DNA of 64,000 nucleotides. Source: Roseobacter weihaiensis. GTDB lineage: Bacteria > Pseudomonadota > Alphaproteobacteria > Rhodobacterales > Rhodobacteraceae. The stretch's first letter is position 1; every line of letters starts with the position of its first letter. Below the pieces are notes generated by a model. The model did not search any database and was not told where the DNA came from. It saw nothing but the letters and a program-made list of their open reading frames with translations. Both the position numbers and the translations under genes were made by a program. The stretch spans positions 161,290 through 225,289 of the forward strand of contig NZ_JACNMO010000007.1 of NCBI RefSeq assembly GCF_020622345.1, given 5' to 3'. Shown piece after piece: positions 19,976-30,922 of this stretch.

Positions 19976-20818
19976 TTAGGAGGCGGCGATCTCACGGGCC
20001 AGCGCACAGAACCCCTCAACAGAGATCTGTTCGGCGCGATCCGTGGGCTTCAGCCCCGCTGCCCGCAGCCTGTCTTCGACATCCGGTGCCAGACCCTTGA
20101 GCGCTGCGCGGAGCATCTTGCGCCGCTGATTGAAAGCCATTGCAACCACCCGGCTGAGGATCGCGGGATCAGCGGGATACCGGGGGCAGGGGAGCGCTGT
20201 CAGGTGGACCACACTGCTTGAAACTTTCGGCGGCGGGGTGAAAGCCTCGGGGGGCAGTTGCATCACGATCTGCGCATCCGCCCGCCATTGCGCGAGGATC
20301 GCGAGCCTGCCGTAAGCCTTGCTGCCCGGCTGCGCCACGATCCGTTCCGCGACTTCGCGCTGAAACATCAGCGTCAGGCTTTGCCAGAACGGGGGCCAGA
20401 CCTGCGGCGTCAGCCAGCGCACCAGGAGTTCAGTGCCGACGTTGTAGGGCAGGTTGGCCGCCACGCGGATGGGGGGCGTCAGCGACGCCAGCGGATCGAT
20501 CTCCAGCGCGTCGCCTTCCAGCACCGTCAGGCGGTCGGGATAGGCAGCGGACACCTCCGCCAGCGCGGGCAGACAGCGTGCATCCTTTTCGATCGCCAGC
20601 ACGTGTCGCGCGCCCTCCGCCAGAAGCCCCCGTGTCAGCCCACCCGGACCGGGCCCGATTTCGAGCACGTCACAGGCGGTCAGATCTCCGGCCTGCCGGG
20701 CGATCTTGGCCGTCAGGTTCAGGTCCAGCAGAAAGTTCTGGCCCATGGATTTGCGCGCCTGCAGATGGTGGCTGCGGATGACCTCCCTGAGCGGGGGCAG
20801 GGCGTCAATCGCGCTCAT
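19976..20818 (-). CDS. rsmA: 16S rRNA dimethyladenosine transferase
   Basis: Dimethylates two adjacent adenosines near the 3' end of 16S rRNA (KsgA). Motifs include [32 protein letters not shown] for SAM binding, and [15 protein letters not shown] as the catalytic NLPY motif. I use ATG 20818 ([14 protein letters not shown]) with AAGG 8 bp upstream. A GTG at 20839 overlaps the pdxA stop and would add seven residues. It is the last gene of the leftward lptF-lptG-lptD-surA-pdxA-rsmA operon, an arrangement like the enterobacterial lptD-surA-pdxA-rsmA cluster. Confidence 0.95.
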   Translation of the reverse strand: MSAIDALPPLREVIRSHHLQARKSMGQNFLLDLNLTAKIARQAGDLTACDVLEIGPGPGGLTRGLLAEGARHVLAIEKDARCLPALAEVSAAYPDRLTVLEGDALEIDPLASLTPPIRVAANLPYNVGTELLVRWLTPQVWPPFWQSLTLMFQREVAERIVAQPGSKAYGRLAILAQWRADAQIVMQLPPEAFTPPPKVSSSVVHLTALPCPRYPADPAILSRVVAMAFNQRRKMLRAALKGLAPDVEDRLRAAGLKPTDRAEQISVEGFCALAREIAAS

Positions 20819-20835
20819 CGGGGATACCTTGCGTT

Positions 20836-21816
20836 TCACCCACGGGAGGCTGCCATCGCCGCGGCCAGTTTGAGGGCCTGCGTCATGCTTGTCGAACTGG
20901 CGATGCCCTTGCCCGCGATGTCAAAGGCTGTGCCATGATCGGGCGAGGTGCGGATGAAGGGCAGGCCGAGCGTGACGTTCACCCCCAGATCAAAGTCGAG
21001 CGTCTTGATCGGGATCAGCGCCTGATCGTGATACATCGCCACAGCCGCGTCATACCCGGCGCGGGCGCGGGCGTGAAACATCGTGTCGGCGGGCAAAGGC
21101 CCCCGGAGGTCCAGCCCTTCGGCGGCCAGTTCGGCAATCAGCGGTGCGATCCACTGTATTTCCTGCCTGCCCATGGCCCCGCTTTCGCCGGCATGGGGGT
21201 TCAGCCCGGCGACGGCGATCCGCGGGGCGTCGATGCCGAACTGATGGCGCAACGCGTCATGGGTAATGCGGATGGTGTCGCGCAACACCTCCGGGGTGAG
21301 GTGGCGGGGCACGTCCTCCAGCGCGATGTGGATGGTCGCAGGCACCACCCGCAGGGCATCCGAGGCCAGCATCATGACCGCCCGCGTGTCACCCCCTGCA
21401 AGGGCCTGCAGATACTCCGTGTGTCCCGGATAGGCAAAATCCGCCCCGTCGATCAACGCCTTTTTGTGAATGGGGCTCGTGCAAAGCGCGCTGGCAGCCC
21501 CGCGCTGCACAAGGTCCACGCAGGCGGCGATGACGTCGATCACGCCCCTGGCGTTGGCCGGATCAGGGTGTCCGGGTCTGTTGTCGCACGCAAAGTCATG
21601 TCGCAGGACCGGCAGCGCCTGGCCCCCCAGCGCAGCGGCCTCGCCGATGTCGTCGATGATCTCGAAGGGCGTCCCTTCCGGCAGATGGCGCGGATCGCCC
21701 ATCCAGGCCATCACAATCTCCGATTTCAGGTGTTGCCAGGCGCCCAGGGTGATCTCAGGGCCGATCCCGGCTGGTTCGCCACAACTGATGACGATCGGCG
21801 CCAGCGCGGAGGTCAT
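20836..21816 (-). CDS. pdxA: 4-hydroxythreonine-4-phosphate dehydrogenase
   Basis: Oxidises 4-phosphohydroxy-L-threonine in pyridoxal phosphate synthesis. It is a 326-residue protein with [12 protein letters not shown] at the N-terminus, the PGHTEYL metal-site motif, [10 protein letters not shown] and [19 protein letters not shown]. The ATG overlaps the surA stop by 4 bp, and its stop abuts rsmA. Position between surA and rsmA matches the conserved proteobacterial cluster. Confidence 0.95.
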   Translation of the reverse strand: MTSALAPIVISCGEPAGIGPEITLGAWQHLKSEIVMAWMGDPRHLPEGTPFEIIDDIGEAAALGGQALPVLRHDFACDNRPGHPDPANARGVIDVIAACVDLVQRGAASALCTSPIHKKALIDGADFAYPGHTEYLQALAGGDTRAVMMLASDALRVVPATIHIALEDVPRHLTPEVLRDTIRITHDALRHQFGIDAPRIAVAGLNPHAGESGAMGRQEIQWIAPLIAELAAEGLDLRGPLPADTMFHARARAGYDAAVAMYHDQALIPIKTLDFDLGVNVTLGLPFIRTSPDHGTAFDIAGKGIASSTSMTQALKLAAAMAASRG

Positions 21817-23033
21817 TGGAAGGTGATACGGGCGTCCGCGCGAAGCCGCTCAAGAAAGCTGTCGGCCAGCGCGTTCAGGCGGCTGGTCCGCAGGGAGGCA
21901 ACCACATCCTCCCGCGCGACATCTTCGTTTGCCGCGGCTGTCCGGCCACACAGCATCAGGAACATCAATGTCTGGCCATTTGACCGGGTCAGGGCGACTG
22001 AGCTTTCCCCGGCATCAAGTTTGCTCAGTTCGAGCGCGACATCGGTTGGGATCTCGGACGGTGGCTTGCTGCCGCGCTCCAGGGTTTCGGGGGGCTGGCC
22101 CTGCGCGACCCCGTAGAGATCATCGCAGACATCAACCCTTGCCCGCACCTCTTCGGCAGCGGCGAGCCCTGCGGGCGTGCGACCGCCGGGGATGTAGTAT
22201 GCGGCGTAATCGATCGCGGCGTATTCGCGGGTCGGTGCGCCGGTTTCTTCGATGCCGCGCAGTTGAAACAAGGCCACCGCGTTGGGGATGTTCAAGGGGT
22301 CGGTGACCTCACCTGGTGCGAGACCCAGCAGCAGGGGGCGCAGAACCGGCGGCAGATTGCTGAGCGATTGCCAGGGCAGGCGGCCTCCTTCGTCGCGGGT
22401 TGCAGTCGCGGAATACTCGCGCGCATAGTCGGAGAATTCGGCCTCGGAGGTGGTCGTGGCGATCTGTCGGGCGATGTCCTCGACTTCCTGCGCCCTGTCT
22501 TCGGGGGCCGGGATGATGATTTCCGAGACCAGAACGCGGATCGTGGTGTCCGCACTGGTAGTGCCGAGCGCCTGATCGACCTCATCTTCATTGACCTGTA
22601 CCCGTCCGCCAAAGCGTGCCGAGACATAGTCACGCCAGGCAACGCCCACGCTGACAAAGCTTTCAAACGTCTCGGGGGCGATGCCGTTTTCCGCCAGCAG
22701 GGTCTTGAACTCTTCGACTTCAAGGTTCACCCGCGCGGCAAATTCGGACATGCCGGCGTCGAGGGATTCCTGGGTCAGCTCGAGCCCCGCTTCGGCGATT
22801 GCCTGCTCGCGCAGCCGTTCATCGATCAGCGTCTCGATCACCGATTGGCGCCCCGATCCCGGTGCGTTGAACAGGGACAGAAACCGCTGTCGCTGCGCAA
22901 TCTCAAACTCTGTTATCACCCCCTCGTTCACTAGGATGGAAGGGCTGAACTGGCTTTGGGCAAAAGACGGCACGCCGATGGTTGCCGCTGCCCACAGCAG
23001 GATCGCAGCGCAAAGGTTTTTCAGGTTGGTCAT
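21813..23033 (-). CDS. surA: Periplasmic SurA-like chaperone/peptidyl-prolyl isomerase
   Basis: Escorts outer-membrane proteins, including LptD, across the periplasm. The 406-residue product has a signal peptide (MTNLKNLCAAILLWAAATIG, cleaved near SFA-QSQ), an N-terminal SurA domain (ILVNEGVITEFEIAQRQRFL) and a parvulin-like section (about residues 165-270: VSEIIIPAPEDRAQEVEDIA, GGRLPWQSLSNLPPVL). The parvulin match is looser than in enterobacteria, so isomerase activity is uncertain. It lies 7 bp downstream of lptD and overlaps pdxA by 4 bp. Confidence 0.87.
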   Translation of the reverse strand: MTNLKNLCAAILLWAAATIGVPSFAQSQFSPSILVNEGVITEFEIAQRQRFLSLFNAPGSGRQSVIETLIDERLREQAIAEAGLELTQESLDAGMSEFAARVNLEVEEFKTLLAENGIAPETFESFVSVGVAWRDYVSARFGGRVQVNEDEVDQALGTTSADTTIRVLVSEIIIPAPEDRAQEVEDIARQIATTTSEAEFSDYAREYSATATRDEGGRLPWQSLSNLPPVLRPLLLGLAPGEVTDPLNIPNAVALFQLRGIEETGAPTREYAAIDYAAYYIPGGRTPAGLAAAEEVRARVDVCDDLYGVAQGQPPETLERGSKPPSEIPTDVALELSKLDAGESSVALTRSNGQTLMFLMLCGRTAAANEDVAREDVVASLRTSRLNALADSFLERLRADARITFQ

Positions 23034-23040
23034 CTATCCA

Positions 23041-25158
23041 TCATCCGCAAGTTCTGGAGTACGTGTTTGACCCGCTCAGGGCGGAGAACCCCCGCAACCC
23101 GATGCTTAAGCCGAAACGGGTCGTGGGCTCAAGGCTTGAAGAGGAGGTATATCTGCGCTGGACCGAAAAACCGATCTCCACACATTCGTTGAAGTAGGTC
23201 ATCCCCAGGCTGGCGGTCGAGGCGCGGTTCTCGATCAGATCATAGCGCCAGTCCGCATTGGCTGCCCAGTTTTTATCAACGTTGAACAATCCGTTCAGGT
23301 AGACTTCCGAGGTGTCGAGCAGGCGGTCCTCGCTGGGGTCCTCCACCAGCCACAGATAACTGCCCGAGACGCGTCCGCGCCGGTGGTCATAAGAGCCGCG
23401 CACCTCCGCCTTGGTGAAATCAAAGCTGTCGTCGAAAAGGGTGCGGGCGGTCAGGGCCCAGCCGTTTTCGGTCTTCAGCTGCCCCGCGACAAGGTAGTCA
23501 GAGCTGAGGCCAGAAAGCCCGCTGGCTTCGGTGAAACTGTCATCCGACTGGTTTCGGACAACCTGTCCCAGCGTCAGGTTTCCCTGCCACCCGGTCGGGG
23601 CAAAGCGCGCCCAGTTTACGCCATAGGCCCCGACCGTCCCGCGCTCGCGGCGGTCCGGGGCGGGAAAGCGCGACAGCGCCAGGAGGTTGCCTTCGTCGAA
23701 GTCGACCAATGTGCTTTCCTCGTTGGGAATGTCGAGCTGCGAAGATCCGGTCCAGGCCAGCTGCGCAATCGGTTCGAGAAACTGCGTGGCCCCGGTGCTG
23801 TCCACGCGGGTCATCGGGTAGCGCAGGGCCACGGTTGTATAGGGGGTGAACTGTGTCTGGTTCTGGTTGGTGGTGCTGTCTTGGGTGATGTTGAAAATGT
23901 CACCGGCCAGGCCGATCGTGGTCTCTGCGCGTGCGCCGCCCGGAATGGTCCAGCCGCGCAGCCATTCTGCCTGGGTGTTGAACCGGCTGACATCGCGACC
24001 ATCGATATCCCTTTCGGAATACCGGATGTGGTTGTGTGCATTGGAACTAAAGCGCAATTCGCCCCCGATGGCCGCCGGGAAGAAGCGCCGTTCATAGTAG
24101 AGATCCCCGACGATGGAAGGGCTGGTGGAGCCGCCTTCGCCGTCGCGCAGAGAGTTGAAATTTACAAGGCTGCCAAAGATCAACTCGTCACGTCGGTAGC
24201 GGCTTATCGCAACCTGGCTGTCGAGGCGGTCCTTGCCGGAATAGCCGTAGTCCTGCAGGTAGTCGTCGTCAGACGTCAGCTCCACATCGAAAACCAGCCT
24301 GAAGTCGTTCCTGAGCGCAAAATTACCTTGGCCAAAGACATAGCCGCGGGTCTTGCCCTCCATCAGGTCATCACGGGAGACGGCACCGTTGAAGATGATA
24401 TCACCATTGGTGAAGGCCTGGCGGTAGCGCAACTCCACCGTTCTTGTCCGGCTTGACAGGTAGGGTGTCACGGTAAGATCGCGGTCATCGCCCAGCGTGA
24501 TAAAATAGGGAATCTTGATGCCAAAACCCAGATCCGAGGTGCTTTCGTAGGTGGGGAACAGGAAGCCTGTCGCGCGCTCAACCGTCGGGTCCGGCAGCCG
24601 CAGGCGGGGTAAGTAGAACACCGGGACATTGCGGATGCGAAACTGCGCCTGGTCGAAATAGAGCTGCCTTTCCTCCCGGTCATGGATCACGCGGCGGGCG
24701 CGGATCTGCCAGAGCGGCGGTTTGCCGTCATCGCAAACCTCGCAGGAGGTGACGGCGGTTCTGCTGAGCTGGCTGTAGCGGTCGTTGACCCGCTGCATCT
24801 GGGCCGCCGAAAGCTGCAACTGCTGGTTCATCACCACCCGCGCCCCGGTCAGGATACCGCTGCGCAGGTCCGGCTCAAGCTCGGCGGCGCTGGCCAGCAC
24901 GGTGATGCTGTCGCCGTCCTGCATCCGGATCGGTCCTTGGATGACCAGCGCGCCGCTCACCCGGTCATACCGGATTTCCTCCGCCTCCAGCCGCACGCCG
25001 TCCTGAAAAACCTCTACGTTGCCGCGGGCCACCAGCTCTCTGTCTGCTGCGATAAAGACGTCATCGGCCACCAGCACCGCTGCTGGTGCGGCATCTTCCT
25101 GGCTCAGAGCGATCACGGGCCAAAGCGTCAGGGCGAGCAGAACGACAGCACGGATCAC
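23041..25158 (-). CDS. lptD: LPS-assembly outer-membrane protein LptD
   Basis: Inserts lipopolysaccharide into the outer leaflet. The 705-residue product has a signal peptide (VLLALTLWPVIALS), an OstA/LptA-like N-terminal domain (VLVADDVFIAADRELVARGNVEVFQDG) and a long beta-barrel C-terminal part rich in alternating aromatic strands. Cysteines occur as CEVC near residues 138-141 and a single Cys two residues from the C-terminus, fitting the inter-domain disulfides needed for LptD maturation. It begins with GTG 25158, immediately after the lptG stop with no gap. Confidence 0.93.
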   Translation of the reverse strand: MIRAVVLLALTLWPVIALSQEDAAPAAVLVADDVFIAADRELVARGNVEVFQDGVRLEAEEIRYDRVSGALVIQGPIRMQDGDSITVLASAAELEPDLRSGILTGARVVMNQQLQLSAAQMQRVNDRYSQLSRTAVTSCEVCDDGKPPLWQIRARRVIHDREERQLYFDQAQFRIRNVPVFYLPRLRLPDPTVERATGFLFPTYESTSDLGFGIKIPYFITLGDDRDLTVTPYLSSRTRTVELRYRQAFTNGDIIFNGAVSRDDLMEGKTRGYVFGQGNFALRNDFRLVFDVELTSDDDYLQDYGYSGKDRLDSQVAISRYRRDELIFGSLVNFNSLRDGEGGSTSPSIVGDLYYERRFFPAAIGGELRFSSNAHNHIRYSERDIDGRDVSRFNTQAEWLRGWTIPGGARAETTIGLAGDIFNITQDSTTNQNQTQFTPYTTVALRYPMTRVDSTGATQFLEPIAQLAWTGSSQLDIPNEESTLVDFDEGNLLALSRFPAPDRRERGTVGAYGVNWARFAPTGWQGNLTLGQVVRNQSDDSFTEASGLSGLSSDYLVAGQLKTENGWALTARTLFDDSFDFTKAEVRGSYDHRRGRVSGSYLWLVEDPSEDRLLDTSEVYLNGLFNVDKNWAANADWRYDLIENRASTASLGMTYFNECVEIGFSVQRRYTSSSSLEPTTRFGLSIGLRGFSALSGSNTYSRTCG

Positions 25159-26256
25159 CTAGCCGTCCTCCGCATGCAACAAGGGGCCGAACGCGAGCAG
25201 AACCGAGGCGACGGGCGGGGCCCAGGCGGCCAGATAAACCGGAAGCTGCCCGTTTTCCCCTAAAATCATTGCAAAACTTCGAACGAAATACAACGCAAAC
25301 CCCAAAAGTACCGCTGCAAGCACGGAAAGCCCGGTGCCGCCAAAACGGGTATGGCGCATGGTAAAGGCGCTCGCAACCAGAACCATCGCCACCAGAAACA
25401 GCGGCCGGGCAATTTCTGACTGAAACCAGACCCGATGCTGCAGCGAGGAGAACCCCGCCTGATCCAGTTGCCGGATGAAATCGGGCAGGTCCCAGATCGA
25501 GATCGTGTTGGGGCGGCCAAAGCTTTCGCGGATGTGCTCCACGGTCAGCGTCGACGGGATGGCCAGCCGGTCGTGCAGGGTCGCGTTGCCCTCGGCATTG
25601 GTGCCGCGGGCCAGCGGCCATTCCTTGGCGTTGCGCAACAGCCATTCGCCCGCCTGCAATTCGGCGCTGTCTGCCCGGATGCGTCGGAAAGGTGTCCCGG
25701 TTTCCTCGTATTCAAGGAAGGTCACATCATAAAGCACCGAGGCATCCGGGTTGGACCGCAGGGCACCGATCACCATTTGACCCTCTTCGGTGCTTTGGCG
25801 CAGCCAGAGCCCTTCGGTTGAGATCGAAAAGGTCGACGCACCGCCCGTGCGGTACCCCTGGGCCAGTTCGCTGTATTTTTTCGAGGTCCCGGCCACGATC
25901 GGGTTGAGCATGGTGGTGGCCAGCGTGCCGAGCACCAGCACCACCCCGACCGGCGCCACAAGCGCCCCCAGCGCGGAGCGCCCCACCGCGCGGGTGGCCA
26001 CCAGTTCGGACGAGCGCGCAAGGCTGGTGAAAAAGGCGACTGTCGCAATCAGGACAATCAGCGGCAGGATCTGGTTCACCGTCTCCGGCGTGTTGAGGAT
26101 GACCAGTTCGAAAATCCCGCCCGCGCTGACCCCCCGGTCCGCAAAGCGGCGGGTCTGATCGACCAGATCGACCAGCGCAATCAGCGCAAAAAGACCAACA
26201 AAGACGATGCCAAACCAGTTTGCAAAACGTCGCGCGAAATAAAGATGCAGGATCAT
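25159..26256 (-). CDS. lptG: LPS export ABC transporter permease LptG
   Basis: An inner-membrane permease of the YjgP/YjgQ family, partner of LptF and LptB in extracting LPS. The 365-residue protein starts MILHLYFARRFANWFGIVFV, has three membrane helices at each end (e.g. IVFVGLFALIALVDLVDQ, PLIVLIATVAFFTSLARSSELVATRAVG; C-terminal FGPLLHAEDG) and a periplasmic domain between. The ATG overlaps the lptF stop by 4 bp. A longer frame to 26526 exists but is antisense-like at its N-terminus. The ATPase lptB is not in this window. Confidence 0.93.
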   Translation of the reverse strand: MILHLYFARRFANWFGIVFVGLFALIALVDLVDQTRRFADRGVSAGGIFELVILNTPETVNQILPLIVLIATVAFFTSLARSSELVATRAVGRSALGALVAPVGVVLVLGTLATTMLNPIVAGTSKKYSELAQGYRTGGASTFSISTEGLWLRQSTEEGQMVIGALRSNPDASVLYDVTFLEYEETGTPFRRIRADSAELQAGEWLLRNAKEWPLARGTNAEGNATLHDRLAIPSTLTVEHIRESFGRPNTISIWDLPDFIRQLDQAGFSSLQHRVWFQSEIARPLFLVAMVLVASAFTMRHTRFGGTGLSVLAAVLLGFALYFVRSFAMILGENGQLPVYLAAWAPPVASVLLAFGPLLHAEDG

Positions 26257-27380
26257 CCGGCTCTCCGCATCAGGCGCAGCAGCACGCCGCGCGGCTTGGC
26301 CGCAAACCACAGCATGGTCACCACAAGGCAGGCCCCGAAGGCAGAGGGCAGATAGAGCAACGGCCACAGTTGCGGATCGCTGCGGACCGGGCTTTGCAAG
26401 GTGCTGCGGACCCCGTCGATGGCCACCAACAGCGCAAAGGCCAGTGCAACCTCGCGCCAGACGCCAAAGCGCGAATAGCCGCCGATCATCAGCGTGGAGA
26501 ACCCGATCAAAGCAGCCACCACACAAAAGAGCGGGTCGGCAAAGCGCGCATGGAAGCTCACGGCGATCTTTCCGATCGTCTCCCCGGTTGTGCGCGACAG
26601 CGCGTCCCAGGGTTGCAGCAGCTTTACCGTGGTCATTCTGTCGGGGTCCAGTCGCTGGCTGGCGTCATTCTGCACCAGAGCCGAGATATCAAAGGAAAAG
26701 TCGCGGAAATTCGCCGTCGACAGGCGCTCATTGGCCGTTGCAAGACGCTGGGCGATGCCGTCCACCATGATCAGCGTCGTGCTCTCTTCGTTGCGGATCA
26801 GGTAGGCTTCTGCCGCCGTGTAGATCACTTCTTCGATCTCGCTGCGCCGGTCTGAGAGAAGCACATCGCGCAGGACGCCGTCGTCATCGATTTCCTGTGT
26901 ATAAAAGGTGACCCCTGCGGAGGGGTGCAGGAACCGGCCTTCGGTCAACAGCCGTGCGGTGGCGTTCTGAGCGACCTCGTTCTGGCGATGGCTGAGTTGT
27001 TGCTGGGCCAGCGGCATCAGCACGTGGTGCAGCGCCGAGGCCATGACAAACACGATCAGACCAAAGACCAGCACCGGCCGTGCCAGTCTGAACGGGCCTG
27101 ATCCGGTCGCCTGAAGCACCGTCAGCTCGCTTTCGTTGTTCATCCTGTTGGTGACATAGACCGCAGCGGCGAAGGTCGCGATGGGCAGGACGGTGGTGAT
27201 GAGCTTGGGCAATCCCAGGGCGGTGAATTCCAGAAACACCAAGGCAGACTGGCCATCGCTGATAAGCTGGTCAAAGAGCGACACGCCGCGGTTGATCCAC
27301 AGGATCGCCACCAGCACAAGCGCAAAAAAGCCAAAAAGCACCAGCAGTTGCGACAGTACGTATCTGTCGAGTCTGACCAC
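26253..27380 (-). CDS. lptF: LPS export ABC transporter permease LptF
   Basis: The 375-residue partner permease of LptG. It begins MVRLDRYVLSQLLVLFGFFALVLV, carries the family's coupling region (ESELTVLQATGSGPFRL) and has a periplasmic domain flanked by helices, ending AAKPRGVLLRLMRRAG. First gene of the leftward LPS/outer-membrane operon; the 137-bp space to divergent pepA (27381-27517) must hold its promoter. Confidence 0.93.
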   Translation of the reverse strand: MVRLDRYVLSQLLVLFGFFALVLVAILWINRGVSLFDQLISDGQSALVFLEFTALGLPKLITTVLPIATFAAAVYVTNRMNNESELTVLQATGSGPFRLARPVLVFGLIVFVMASALHHVLMPLAQQQLSHRQNEVAQNATARLLTEGRFLHPSAGVTFYTQEIDDDGVLRDVLLSDRRSEIEEVIYTAAEAYLIRNEESTTLIMVDGIAQRLATANERLSTANFRDFSFDISALVQNDASQRLDPDRMTTVKLLQPWDALSRTTGETIGKIAVSFHARFADPLFCVVAALIGFSTLMIGGYSRFGVWREVALAFALLVAIDGVRSTLQSPVRSDPQLWPLLYLPSAFGACLVVTMLWFAAKPRGVLLRLMRRAG

Positions 27381-27517
27381 TGCGATTCCCTCATTCGTCG
27401 TTTCGTATCGTTGCGGTCACGTTAGACCAAAGCTCGGGCCGGGAAAACTGCTATCTGGTCATTGCCGTTCAGGCGCGCTACGACCATGACCGAACCCACT
27501 GCAAGAAGGCTCTCGTT

Positions 27518-28990
<1,473 letters not shown>

Positions 28991-28994
28991 ACCC

Positions 28995-29459
28995 TTGGGC
29001 AAGGCCATGTTCTACCACCTCACGCGCCGCCCGATGGAGGACACGCTGGTCATGCTGCTGGGCAAGGCCCGGCAGGCGGGCTGGCGCGTTCATGTGCGCG
29101 GCCGATCAGAGGAGCGCATGGCCTGGCTCGATGAAAAGCTCTGGCAGGGGTCCGAGGACGGGTTTCTGCCCCATGGGCTCGCCGGCGGGCCACATGACGC
29201 GTTGCAACCGATCCTGCTCAGCACCGGCACGCAGGGCGCCAATGCCGCGACCTGTCTGATGTCCATCGACGGGGCGGAGGTGAGCGCATCCGAGACCGAG
29301 GCGCTTGAGCGTGTCTGCGTGCTTTTCGATGGCAACGATGCGGAGGCGCTTGAGCGCGCCAGGAACCAGTGGCGGGCGCTCAAGGAGGCGGGCGCGCTGG
29401 CGGAATACTGGTCGGAGGAAAGCGGCGCGTGGCAGAAAAAAGCGCAGACGCAGGATTAA
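28995..29459 (+). CDS. holC: DNA polymerase III subunit chi
   Basis: The chi subunit links the clamp loader to single-strand binding protein. The 154-residue product MGKAMFYHLTRRPMEDTLVM matches alphaproteobacterial HolC, with QPILLSTG and LFDGNDAEALERARNQWRALK in order. I choose TTG 28995 because GGAG at 28984-28987 sits 7 bp before it and the GKAMFYHL N-terminus is conserved; ATG 29007 would cut it. The pepA-holC pair is common. Its TAA overlaps the stop of the convergent protease gene by 4 bp. Confidence 0.9.
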   Translation: MGKAMFYHLTRRPMEDTLVMLLGKARQAGWRVHVRGRSEERMAWLDEKLWQGSEDGFLPHGLAGGPHDALQPILLSTGTQGANAATCLMSIDGAEVSASETEALERVCVLFDGNDAEALERARNQWRALKEAGALAEYWSEESGAWQKKAQTQD

Positions 29460-30037
29460 CGTACCAGCGTCAGCGTATCGCCCGCGATCTCGATCCGGCC
29501 CCATTTCTGCAGGTAGGTCATGCCCATGAGCGAGCTGCCCATCTCGCCTTCGTTGACCACCGCACTGACGTTTTCATCGATGAACGGGCCGATAGACATG
29601 CGCTCCAGCCGCACCGGGGCGGTACGCACCTCGCCATTGGCGGTCATGGCGCGCCCGAAGTAGCTTAGCCCCTCGGGGTCAATGCCCGCCGCCACCGCAT
29701 CGCTTTTGGTCAGGACCAGGGAGGTTGCCCCGGTATCAAGTACAAAACTGACCGGTGCGCCGTTCACCTCCGTTTGGATGTAGTAATGTCCGTTCGGGCT
29801 GCGCGGCACAACGATGCGACCCTCATCGGCAAAGACAGACTGCTGGGGCCGCACGGTCTGCGAGATATCCCCCCAAAGCCCATAGGCCGCGATGGCGCCG
29901 CCAAAGATGAACGCCCAGATCGCGGCCTGTTGCAGGCTCTTGTTCCACGAGCCGCGCCCCTGCGCAAAAAACCAGCCTGCCACCATCAGTCCCAGCAGGA
30001 TCAGATAAATAAGGCGGCCTGTGTCGAAACTGTCCAA
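29456..30037 (-). CDS. Membrane-anchored retropepsin-like aspartic protease (clan AA, TIGR02281-like)
   Basis: A 193-residue protein. Two N-terminal membrane helices (LIYLILLGLMVAGWFFA and AAIWAFIFGGAIAAYGLW) are followed by a single aspartic-protease domain: VSFVLDTGATSLVLT with the catalytic DTG near residue 102, and LMGMTYLQKWGRIEIAGDTLTL closing the domain. One domain per chain means it must dimerise to be active. The substrate is unknown; the orientation suggests a periplasmic active site. Convergent with holC, sharing a TTAA stop overlap. Confidence 0.87.
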   Translation of the reverse strand: MDSFDTGRLIYLILLGLMVAGWFFAQGRGSWNKSLQQAAIWAFIFGGAIAAYGLWGDISQTVRPQQSVFADEGRIVVPRSPNGHYYIQTEVNGAPVSFVLDTGATSLVLTKSDAVAAGIDPEGLSYFGRAMTANGEVRTAPVRLERMSIGPFIDENVSAVVNEGEMGSSLMGMTYLQKWGRIEIAGDTLTLVR

Positions 30038-30088
30038 AGGAAGCTCTCCTGTATGTCTCCCTAGAATATAGGGAAGGTGCGCCAGATG

Positions 30089-30721
30089 TCAGCCCGCGCC
30101 GGGGCCAAATCCAAAGGCGGCCAGGCCGTCGAGCACGAACTGCACCGACAGCGCGGCCAGCAACATGCCCAAGAGCCGGGTGACAACCGTGATGCCGGTC
30201 TTGCCCAGGGCGCGTTCGATCAGGCCGCTGACCATGAAAAACCCCATGACGATCAACAGCACCAGCCCGGTCACGCCCAAGACCATCACAGAGCCCTCCA
30301 GCCCCGGGCGCTGGCCCATCAGCAGGATCACCGAGGCGATGGCACCGGGACCGGCAATCAGCGGGATCGCCAGGGGAAAGACCGACGGGTCGTCGTGGTC
30401 ATCTTCCTCGGACTGGTTTTCGCGCCGCTTGGTGCGCCTTTCAAAGAGCATATCAAGGGCGGTCAGGAACAACAGGATCCCCCCCGCCACGCGGAAGGCG
30501 GGCATCGAGATGCCGATAAAGCTCAGCAAAGCTTCGCCAAAGCCGGCAAAGGCCAGCAGGATCAGCGCCGCAATCAGGGTGGCGCGTATCGCAATCCGGC
30601 GGCGTGCCCGGTCCGGCATGCCTTGGGTGAGCGCCACGAACAGCGGGGCAAGGCCGATGGGATCGATCACGACAAACATCGTCACGAAAGCTGTAATCAG
30701 AAAAGCAGTATCGACGGTCAT
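30089..30721 (-). CDS. marC: MarC-family integral membrane protein
   Basis: A 210-residue inner-membrane protein with about six hydrophobic helices. MTVDTAFLITAFVTMFVVIDPIGLAPLFVAL at the start and IPLIAGPGAIASVILLM near residue 120 are MarC/UPF0056 motifs; a charged loop (RRTKRRENQSEEDDHDD) sits between. The family name comes from a discarded antibiotic-resistance link, and its true role is not known. Its promoter region is shared with bchE, read the other way. Confidence 0.87.
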   Translation of the reverse strand: MTVDTAFLITAFVTMFVVIDPIGLAPLFVALTQGMPDRARRRIAIRATLIAALILLAFAGFGEALLSFIGISMPAFRVAGGILLFLTALDMLFERRTKRRENQSEEDDHDDPSVFPLAIPLIAGPGAIASVILLMGQRPGLEGSVMVLGVTGLVLLIVMGFFMVSGLIERALGKTGITVVTRLLGMLLAALSVQFVLDGLAAFGFGPGAG

Positions 30722-30853
30722 GGGTTTTCCTGTCCGTGCCTTTGCTGCGCGCGCAGGCTGTTGTGATCCAGCGGCTTAGGCGAGCTTGCCTGCAAACGCA
30801 AATGATCTGCGTGGGAAAGGTTGGTTCTTGATGGAGGCCGCTGAATCGCCTGT

Positions 30854-30867
30854 TTGATCTATGTCAA
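30854..30867. promoter_or_regulatory. FnrL/FNR-like binding site upstream of bchE
   Basis: TTGATCTATGTCAA, which is TTGAT-N4-GTCAA and differs from the FNR consensus TTGAT-N4-ATCAA at one base. It lies 56-69 bp before the bchE ATG. FnrL activates oxygen-independent tetrapyrrole genes under low oxygen in Rhodobacter, which fits bchE. It shares 6 bp with the first PpsR-like site. Confidence 0.75.
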
Positions 30868-30879
30868 TAAAAGTAGACA
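30862..30879. promoter_or_regulatory. PpsR/CrtJ-like operator 1 (TGT-N12-ACA)
   Basis: A perfect match to TGTN12ACA with an AT-rich core, located 44-61 bp before the bchE ATG. PpsR/CrtJ represses photosynthesis genes in oxygen and usually binds paired copies of this motif. Overlap with the FnrL-like site implies competition between repressor and activator. Confidence 0.75.
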
Positions 30880-30886
30880 CTATATA

Positions 30887-30904
30887 TGTCAGAAATATCT
30901 TACA
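30887..30904. promoter_or_regulatory. PpsR/CrtJ-like operator 2 (TGT-N12-ACA)
   Basis: A second perfect TGTN12ACA, 25 bp centre to centre from operator 1, 19-36 bp before the bchE ATG. Two such sites in tandem are the usual arrangement for cooperative PpsR/CrtJ binding. A GGAGG Shine-Dalgarno sequence follows at 30912-30916. Confidence 0.75.
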
Positions 30905-30922
30905 CAGTGTCGGAGGTTCCCC

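Noticed and set aside
30854..30922. N-terminal extension of bchE from ATG 30854
   Set aside because: The added residues lie in the operator region, and ATG 30923 with GGAGG gives the conserved [10 protein letters not shown] start.
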